This document shows positions 41,444 through 46,401 of a stretch of 46,401 nt of DNA, piece by piece. Made by a program: the position numbers and the translations under genes. Where the stretch lies: assembly GCA_910578495.1 (NCBI GenBank), contig CAJTRE010000022.1, positions 1 through 46,401 on the forward strand, given 5' to 3'. Under the pieces are notes generated by a model. It did no database searches. It was not told the DNA's origin and was given only the letters and a program-made list of their open reading frames with translations. Each line of letters starts with the position of its first letter. Position 1 is the stretch's first letter. The stretch is from an uncultured Dorea sp. (lineage in GTDB: Bacteria > Bacillota > Clostridia > Lachnospirales > Lachnospiraceae).

Positions 41444-42264
41444 CCAATCTTCGTAATTGCTGCCGTCACCAGTTTCTGGAATAAGGGCGCCGTCCGGTCC
41501 GCCGTCTCTTGCACTTCTGTATGGCTTAACGGCTGATCGGTCATACCGCATGCCAGATTAGATATACAGGAAATGCCGCATATCTTCATACCCATATGAT
41601 TTGCCGCAACTCCCTCGCAGGCGGTACTCATGCCAATCGCATCGCCGCCGAGAATTCTGCACATCCGAACCTCCGCCGGCGTTTCATACGCTGGGCCCGT
41701 AAGCTGAACATATACACCCTCCTGCAATTTGATACCGCATTCTTGTGCCGCCTCTTTAATCATTGTCTGCAAATCCTCGTCATACACTTCTGACATATCA
41801 CAAAATCTTGGGCCCAATTCCCCTATATTTTCTCCGATCAGAGGTGAAGGAACAAAGCTTGCAATTTGATCTTTGATAAGCATAAAATCTCCTGCCCGGT
41901 AATCGCCATTCAAACCGCCCGCCGCGTTCGTAAGAAACAATACTTCCGCTCCCATCATCTTCATTAACCGGATAGGAAGCACTACATCTGTCATATCGTA
42001 TCCCTCATAGTAATGAACGCGTCCCTGCATAATGACAACCGGAACTTCTCCCACATATCCGAAAAGGAAACGTCCCTTGTGCCCCGGCACTGTAGACACT
42101 GGAAACCCTTCAATCTCATGGTAGTCTATGACCGCTTCTATCTGGAGCGTTTCGGCATAACCACCTAGACCGGAGCCGAGCACCAGCGCAACTTTCGGCA
42201 CAAATGGAATCTTATCTTTGATCGAATTGTAACAGGTTTGTAATTTTTCATATACTGGGTTCAT
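41440..42264 (-). CDS. Purine nucleoside phosphorylase, type I (trimeric)
   Basis: A 274-residue enzyme that phosphorolyses inosine/guanosine to base plus ribose 1-phosphate. Motifs are LVLGSGLGGYAE, STVPGHKGRFLFGY, MQGRVHYYEGY, TNAAGGLN and STACEGVAANHMGMK. Normal length. ATG with AAGGAGG. Its last codons run into a solo repeat end, which supplies the stop. Confidence 0.95.
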   Translation of the reverse strand: MNPVYEKLQTCYNSIKDKIPFVPKVALVLGSGLGGYAETLQIEAVIDYHEIEGFPVSTVPGHKGRFLFGYVGEVPVVIMQGRVHYYEGYDMTDVVLPIRLMKMMGAEVLFLTNAAGGLNGDYRAGDFMLIKDQIASFVPSPLIGENIGELGPRFCDMSEVYDEDLQTMIKEAAQECGIKLQEGVYVQLTGPAYETPAEVRMCRILGGDAIGMSTACEGVAANHMGMKICGISCISNLACGMTDQPLSHTEVQETADRTAPLFQKLVTAAITKIG

Positions 42265-42330
42265 AGATGATCCTCCTTGTCACTAATATAGTGATTTCAT
42301 CATACCCTTTTATGAAAAACAATGCAAGTT

Positions 42331-42365
42331 GGGGGTGCAGGAAACTTTTACTTTCCTGCACCCCC
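42331..42365 (-). terminator. Strong hairpin after nrdD
   Basis: GGGGGTGCAGGAAA and TTTCCTGCACCCCC form a perfect 14-bp stem with a 7-nt loop. No U-run follows directly, so it may act in RNA processing or as an atypical terminator. Confidence 0.7.
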
Positions 42366-42375
42366 ATCAACTTAT

Positions 42376-44565
42376 TTACAAATGTAATACTCTATCTTTA
42401 ATTTCCTGTGTTCTTCCCTGGTTCCAGAACTGCGTTCCGATATATCCGCACGTTCTTCTTGCCACAGACATCTTATCCTGGTTCTGATTGCCACAGTTTG
42501 GACACTCCCATACCAGTTTACCAAACTCATCTTCTTTAATCGCGATTTCTCCGCTGTAACCGCAGCATTCACAATAATCGCTTTTTGTATTAAGTTCTGC
42601 ATACATAATATTGTTATAAATAAACTGCATAACGGAAAGTACCGCCGGGATATTATCCTGCATATTGGGGACCTCTACATAGCTGATTGCCCCGCCCGGA
42701 GATAACTTCTGGAAATCAGCCTCGAATTTCAGCTTGTCAAAAGCATTAATCTCCTCTGCTACATGGACATGATAGCTGTTCGTAATATAGTTTTTATCTG
42801 TAACTCCCTCGATGATACCAAATCTCTTTTGGAGACATTTGGCAAACTTGTACGTCGTAGACTCCATCGGAGTTCCATATACAGAATAACTGATATTCTC
42901 AGCCTCTTTCCACTCCGCACATTTATCATTGAGTTTCTGCATTACAAAAGCCGCAAATTCTCGTCCCTCCGGAGTCGTGTGTGATTTTCCAAGCATTCTT
43001 ACACACATCTCATAAAGTCCTGCATAGCCAAGGGAGATTGTAGAATATCCGCCATATAACAACTTATCTATCGTCTCTCCCTTTTTCAGACGTGCCAACG
43101 CGCCGTACTGCCACAGAATCGGCGCAACATCGGAAATCGTTCCCAGCAGGCGTTCGTGCCGGCATCTCAAGCCACGATGGCACAGTTCCAGACGTTCCTC
43201 TAATATCTTCCAGAATTTATCCATATCGCCCTCAGAAGAACACGCAACATCTACCAGATTGATCGTAACGACACCTTGATTGAATCTTCCGTAGAACTTA
43301 TGGCTTCCGTCTGCATTTCTTTGAGAATCTTCCACAGTTAAGAAAGAACGGCACCCCATACAGGTATAAACCTCACCATTTTTCAGTTCTTTCATAATCT
43401 TCGCAGAAATATAATCGGGAACCATACGTTTTGCCGTACATTTGGCGGCAAGATGCGTCAGATACCAATATGGTGAATCTTCCGTCACATTGTCCTCATC
43501 CAGCACATAAATCAGTTTCGGGAATGCCGGGGTGATCCACACGCCTTTCTGATTCTTAACCCCCTGCATTCTCTGAATCAGAACTTCTTCTATAATAATT
43601 GCCAAATCTTCCCTTGTCTGTCCCTCCGGAATTTCATCCAGATACATGAAAATCGTGACAAATGGTGCCTGTCCGTTACAAGTCATCAATGTAATCAACT
43701 GATACTGAATCGTCTGGATACCACTCTTTATCTCCTCGCGAAGTCTGCGCTCCGTTACTTTTGTGATAATCTCATCATCCAAACTTTCACCACATTCCTT
43801 ACGCTCCTCGATGACTGCCCTGCGAATCTTATGACGGCTAATGTCCACAAACGGAGCAAGGTGTGCCAATGAGAAGGACTGTCCGCCATACTGGTTGCTT
43901 GCCACCTGTGCAACGATCTGCGTTGTTACGTTACAAGCGGTAAAAAAGCTGTGCGGTTTCTCAATCATAGTCTCGCTGATTACCGTACCATTCTGAAGCA
44001 TATCCTCTAAGTTGATAAGATCGCAGTTATGTTCTTTCTGTGCAAAATAATCAGAATCATGGAAATGGATAATCCCCTCCTCATGAGCCTGTACAATTTC
44101 TTCCGGAAGCAGAATACGTCTGGATAAGTCCTTACTTACCTCTCCTGCCATATAGTCTCTTTGAGTGGAATTGATAACCGGGTTCTTATTGGAATTCTCC
44201 TGATTTACTTCCTCGTTCAAATGCTCGATCAACGCAAGAATCCCATTATCTGTCGTGTTAGACTTACGGCTCATCTCACGTTTATAACGATAGCGCACGT
44301 ATTTCTGCGCCACCTCGTAACCACGCATCTCCATGATACCCGTCTCAACCATGTCCTGAATATCCTCTACATTCACAGCATGCGTAGACTCCTTTACTTT
44401 CTGAGCAATCTTCTCCGCAACCGCCATAATCTGATACTCGCTTAACTGGTACAGACGATCCGTCTCGTTATTTGCCGCTTTGACCGCATTCACAATCTTC
44501 TCTCGGTGGAATGTCACTTCTTCACCATTTCGTTTAATAACTTTATTTTTCACTTCAATATTCAT
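42376..44565 (-). CDS. nrdD: Anaerobic (class III) ribonucleoside-triphosphate reductase
   Basis: A 729-residue glycyl-radical enzyme reducing NTPs to dNTPs under anaerobic conditions. The ATP-cone occupies about residues 1-95. The C-terminal region has a four-Cys zinc site (CECCG...CPNCG) and the glycyl-radical loop RRTCGYIGTQFWNQGR. ATG with AAGGAG. Two NrdR boxes lie upstream. The activase nrdG is encoded >6 kb away on the same strand. Confidence 0.97.
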   Translation of the reverse strand: MNIEVKNKVIKRNGEEVTFHREKIVNAVKAANNETDRLYQLSEYQIMAVAEKIAQKVKESTHAVNVEDIQDMVETGIMEMRGYEVAQKYVRYRYKREMSRKSNTTDNGILALIEHLNEEVNQENSNKNPVINSTQRDYMAGEVSKDLSRRILLPEEIVQAHEEGIIHFHDSDYFAQKEHNCDLINLEDMLQNGTVISETMIEKPHSFFTACNVTTQIVAQVASNQYGGQSFSLAHLAPFVDISRHKIRRAVIEERKECGESLDDEIITKVTERRLREEIKSGIQTIQYQLITLMTCNGQAPFVTIFMYLDEIPEGQTREDLAIIIEEVLIQRMQGVKNQKGVWITPAFPKLIYVLDEDNVTEDSPYWYLTHLAAKCTAKRMVPDYISAKIMKELKNGEVYTCMGCRSFLTVEDSQRNADGSHKFYGRFNQGVVTINLVDVACSSEGDMDKFWKILEERLELCHRGLRCRHERLLGTISDVAPILWQYGALARLKKGETIDKLLYGGYSTISLGYAGLYEMCVRMLGKSHTTPEGREFAAFVMQKLNDKCAEWKEAENISYSVYGTPMESTTYKFAKCLQKRFGIIEGVTDKNYITNSYHVHVAEEINAFDKLKFEADFQKLSPGGAISYVEVPNMQDNIPAVLSVMQFIYNNIMYAELNTKSDYCECCGYSGEIAIKEDEFGKLVWECPNCGNQNQDKMSVARRTCGYIGTQFWNQGRTQEIKDRVLHL

Positions 44566-44585
44566 TTATCTCTCCTTCTCTATTT

Positions 44586-44632
44586 ATACCAAATATAGTT
44601 TTATATTTGTTTTATTGCACAATATGTAGTAC
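44586..44632 (-). promoter_or_regulatory. Tandem NrdR boxes upstream of nrdD
   Basis: Two imperfect matches to the NrdR consensus ACACwATATATwGTGT: minus-strand GTACTACATATTGTGC (44617-44632) and AAACTATATTTGGTAT (44586-44601), each about 12/16. Their starts are 31 bp apart, the known spacing of paired NrdR sites (three helical turns). They lie 20-70 nt before the nrdD ATG. Confidence 0.7.
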
Positions 44633-44696
44633 CTTTACTATCATACACTAAACTTTGGAATATGGGAAGAGGTAAATTGAAAATTTCTAATTTTTT

Positions 44697-44871
44697 GTAA
44701 CTATTCAGCCATGCGCTGATATAGCAAACAAGATGTGCAAGCTTGCTTGCAACAGACTGTATGATATAATCAGCATATGGCGCTTAGCCATAAACGAGAG
44801 TTTTAGCTGCGTAAACAGCGTAACAGACTGTATAACAGTCGAAACTCGAGTTGTTATGGCTGAATAGTTAC
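44697..44871. repeat. 175-bp palindromic element, full copy
   Basis: GTAACTATTCAGCCAT to ATGGCTGAATAGTTAC, nearly identical to the copy at 31692, with the same hairpins including GACTGT-ATA-ACAGTC. Between the nrdD promoter region and tRNA-Lys. Confidence 0.92.
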
Positions 44872-44917
44872 AACTTCATAAATTTTGAGTCTTAATCGAC
44901 GAGAATATACAAAATCA

Positions 44918-44958
44918 CCATCCCCGAAGCGTAACTACTCCAAAAACAGTGATTTTAA
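44918..44958 (-). terminator. Possible terminator after tRNA-Lys
   Basis: On the minus strand AAAATCAC and GTGATTTT pair over 8 bp around a long loop directly behind the tRNA. No clear U-run beyond the stem. Confidence 0.4.
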
Positions 44959-44959
44959 C

Positions 44960-45032
44960 TGCGCGATCAGGGGTTCGAACCCTGGACACCCTGATTAAGA
45001 GTCAGGTGCTCTACCAACTGAGCTAATCGCGC
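44960..45032 (-). tRNA. tRNA-Lys (CTT)
   Basis: 73 nt. Acceptor GCGCGAT/ATCGCGC with discriminator A, anticodon arm CCTGA-CTCTTAA-TCAGG with anticodon CTT, and T-loop GTTCGAAC. CCA is not encoded. Confidence 0.96.
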
Positions 45033-45075
45033 TTCCATATGTGTTTATATGTTATGTTTTCATAACGCAAGACAT

Positions 45076-45104
45076 ATTATATTATAGTTTTTTTTAAATT
45101 GCAA
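45076..45104 (-). promoter_or_regulatory. Promoter of tRNA-Lys
   Basis: TTGCAA (45099-45104), 17 nt, TATAAT (45076-45081) on the minus strand. Confidence 0.7.
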
Positions 45105-45173
45105 GCCTTTTTTACTTTATTTTTCATATTTTTTCTTTTCTATTCATATACTGATAAAAGGGAGGATTAATTT

Positions 45174-45308
45174 ATGAAGAACTACTCCATCGGAAAAAAC
45201 AGTCCTGTATTTGGCGGCAGACAGCTAAATACAAAAAAGCACAGAGCCACAGCGATCCACAGTGAGAATACTACATTTTGGGGCGGGACTTTGAGTCTGT
45301 GTTCTTGA
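45174..45308 (+). CDS. Possible 44-aa protein with strong ribosome site
   Basis: ATG after an excellent AAGGGAGGA site, coding MKNYSIGKNSPVFGGRQLN and about 25 further residues before TGA. It is antisense to the 3' end of the next gene. I do not recognise it. It may be a small protein or the broken 5' end of a lost gene. Confidence 0.3.
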   Translation: MKNYSIGKNSPVFGGRQLNTKKHRATAIHSENTTFWGGTLSLCS

Positions 45309-45730
45309 AAGAGTGTGCACAGGTAAAAAGTGAGAAAAACGCTAAAGAAATAAATCAGCAGATCCATAAACAATAGATGCGTGCCGATGATGCCGGTATA
45401 CGTATAAAAGGAAACGACAATAAAAATCATTCCGTACATTACCGCAAGAAACCGGTAGTAGAAAAATGGCAGGATATTCGGACGTTTGACGATATATAGA
45501 CCGATGGAAATGAAGAAAAATGGGAAATACAATAGTTTTAAGTGTTCCCATACGGATTCATTTACCGGACAAAACAAGGCGATAAATGCAGAACCATGAA
45601 ACCATTCATATAAAAAATGGTTCAGACATCCCAGTATAGATACGAGAATGATATATGGTAGATCCTGTTTTTGTATATATTTATACATAGATTTCTTCAT
45701 AAATTTTATATCTATTTTTAGATTATCCAC
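45182..45730 (-). CDS. DUF6512-like membrane protein
   Basis: Up to 182 residues, with about five membrane segments: LPYIILVSILGCLNHFLYEWF, PVNESVWEHLKLLYFPFFFISIG, FLAVMYGMIFIVVSFYTYTGI, LLIYFFSVFLTFYLC and a C-terminal segment FSLWIAVALCFFVFSC. It resembles DUF6512-type small membrane proteins of Firmicutes. The start could be GTG at 45730 or ATG at 45700; neither has a good ribosome site. Function unknown. Confidence 0.7.
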   Translation of the reverse strand: MDNLKIDIKFMKKSMYKYIQKQDLPYIILVSILGCLNHFLYEWFHGSAFIALFCPVNESVWEHLKLLYFPFFFISIGLYIVKRPNILPFFYYRFLAVMYGMIFIVVSFYTYTGIIGTHLLFMDLLIYFFSVFLTFYLCTLFQEHRLKVPPQNVVFSLWIAVALCFFVFSCLPPNTGLFFPME

Positions 45731-45833
45731 ATAAATACTATGTTTTCAAGTATTTTGAAGTATAGAAAATCATTCATTTTACCACGAATTTACCACGATT
45801 GAATGAGCCTTGATATGACAATAAAATAGCGCT

Positions 45834-45867
45834 AAAAAGACACCCTTAACTTAAGCGGTGTCTTTTT
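45834..45867. terminator. Bidirectional terminator
   Basis: AAAAAGACACC and GGTGTCTTTTT form a 11-bp symmetric stem with T-runs both ways, after the small membrane protein gene at 45926-46069. Confidence 0.85.
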
Positions 45868-45925
45868 ATGTACGGATATGAAATTGTCAAACTGAGATTT
45901 GTACTTCTGAACAGCTTGGATTTAT

Positions 45926-46069
45926 CTATTTCACGATAAATCTATAAATTGCATAGGCAACCCATATAATCCAAGAAAAAAACCACAAATCAAAGAGAAT
46001 ACTTATTGTTAAATAAACGATAGCAACAGCGATTGCTATTATCCAATTTTTCTTTTTAGTATATTCCAT
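45926..46069 (-). CDS. 47-aa two-helix membrane protein
   Basis: MEYTKKKNWIIAIAVAIVYL and onward: a basic start, two short membrane helices (about 8-27 and 28-45) and a basic end RFIVK. A strong GGAGGTGG site stands before the ATG. Too short for ordinary ORF lists. Function unknown. Confidence 0.65.
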   Translation of the reverse strand: MEYTKKKNWIIAIAVAIVYLTISILFDLWFFSWIIWVAYAIYRFIVK

Positions 46070-46123
46070 AATCAACCACCTCCACAACTGCAAATCTATC
46101 CCAGTTATATAAACTGGGATTTG

Positions 46124-46401
46124 TCAATGAATCACCTCATAGCGTAATCTAAGATACGAGTTCTCCAAAACTACACATTCTTGCAACTTCACAACACCCA
46201 ATTTTGATAATTCGCATTCTTCTGTCAAAGACTTTCCATCAATTAGAGTAGAAGTATCCTTGCCGCCAATCAAAACAGGTGCAATAATAATATCTACATA
46301 ATCAAACAGCTTTTCACGAAGAAATAAGTTATTCAATGTTCCTCCAGTCTGGATTGTTATTCTCTCACAACCATATTCCGATTTAAGTTTTATAAGTGCA
46401 T
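46124..46401 (-). CDS. RibD C-terminal/dihydrofolate reductase-like protein, partial
   Basis: The last ~92 residues of a protein whose start lies beyond the window: ERITIQTGGTLNNLFLREKLFDYVDIIIAPVLIGGKDTSTLIDG, typical of the RibD_C/DHFR-like reductase domain (riboflavin-type reductases). It reduces a nucleotide-like or pteridine-like substrate with NADPH in known members. Frame is open to the edge. Confidence 0.8.
   Translation of the reverse strand, partial: ALIKLKSEYGCERITIQTGGTLNNLFLREKLFDYVDIIIAPVLIGGKDTSTLIDGKSLTEECELSKLGVVKLQECVVLENSYLRLRYEVIH

Noticed and set aside
44566..44585. Strong sigma-A promoter for nrdD
   Set aside because: Several weak boxes can be drawn, but none has both good hexamers and spacing; only the NrdR boxes are reported.
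29928..44871. Insertion sequences behind the palindromic elements
   Set aside because: The elements are too short to encode a transposase, no transposase ORF occurs in the window, and no clear target duplications flank the copies.
1..46401. CRISPR array
   Set aside because: No set of regularly spaced identical 25-40 bp repeats is present; the palindromic elements are dispersed and much larger.

Overview
The window looks like the chromosome of a strictly anaerobic, low-to-moderate GC Firmicute of the Lachnospiraceae type (Blautia/Ruminococcus/Dorea-like). The evidence is a class III anaerobic ribonucleotide reductase (nrdD/nrdG), a clostridial 2[4Fe-4S] ferredoxin, a class B sortase, strong AAGGAGG ribosome binding sites, and the rpsF-ssb-rpsR and gdpP-rplI-dnaB gene sets. 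Almost every gene is on the minus strand. I could not run searches, so family names come from motifs I recognise.

Layout. 1-3.7 kb: pentapeptide-repeat protein, UGP-like nucleotidyltransferase, HD-domain protein and an orphan sugar-type binding lipoprotein. 3.7-4.8 kb: two repeat elements, a 56-aa ferredoxin too short for ordinary ORF lists, and an unrecognised 118-aa gene. 4.8-8.6 kb: dnaB, rplI, gdpP. 8.7-16.3 kb: a sugar operon (binding protein, two permeases, UGP-like uridylyltransferase, NahK-like kinase, galE) with a divergent AraC regulator. Gene content matches the Bifidobacterium lnp (lacto-N-biose/galacto-N-biose) pathway, but the phosphorylase is missing. 16.3-17.7 kb: nagB and a CBM9-like protein. 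17.9-26.3 kb: a nine-gene minus-strand cluster around a radical SAM protein of the ArsS (rSAM/selenodomain) family. 26.4-27.6 kb: rpsR, ssb, rpsF. 27.7-35.9 kb: DUF951, sortase B, small conserved genes, tRNA-Cys, LUD protein, DUF1847, QueG-like Fe-S protein, DUF3810 protease, lipoprotein, nrdG. 36-44.6 kb: aminopeptidase P, a truncated POT transporter, M18 aminopeptidase, LysR regulator, purine nucleoside phosphorylase, nrdD with tandem NrdR boxes. 44.7-46.4 kb: repeat, tRNA-Lys, small membrane proteins and a partial RibD-C/DHFR-like gene.

Most interesting system: the 17.9-26.3 kb cluster. The apparent stop of arsS is very probably a selenocysteine UGA: the frame reads ...CTAGAGSS-UGA-GGATG-stop, and a hairpin with bacterial SECIS geometry (loop 20-26 nt from the UGA, U-containing bulge below a 4-bp upper stem) begins 5 nt after the UGA. 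The other genes are two VTT/TVP38 membrane proteins, one fused to an HdrD/GlpC-like iron-sulfur CCG module; a fused two-domain rSAM/selenodomain-associated transferase; a small-molecule kinase; an AhpD-like CPYC protein; a lipoprotein rhodanese; a C_GCAxxG_C_C redox protein; and a small membrane protein. They look like one membrane-linked thiol/selenol pathway whose product is unknown.

Second: a family of about 175-bp highly structured palindromic elements with 16-bp terminal inverted repeats (GTAACTATTCAGCCAT). There are four full copies, a deletion derivative, a divergent variant with the same ends, and a solo end that supplies the stop codon of the purine nucleoside phosphorylase gene. Several copies sit directly behind stop codons.

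The rpsF-ssb-rpsR and gdpP-rplI-dnaB blocks, often neighbours in related bacteria, are separated here by about 18 kb of accessory genes, which suggests an insertion hot spot.
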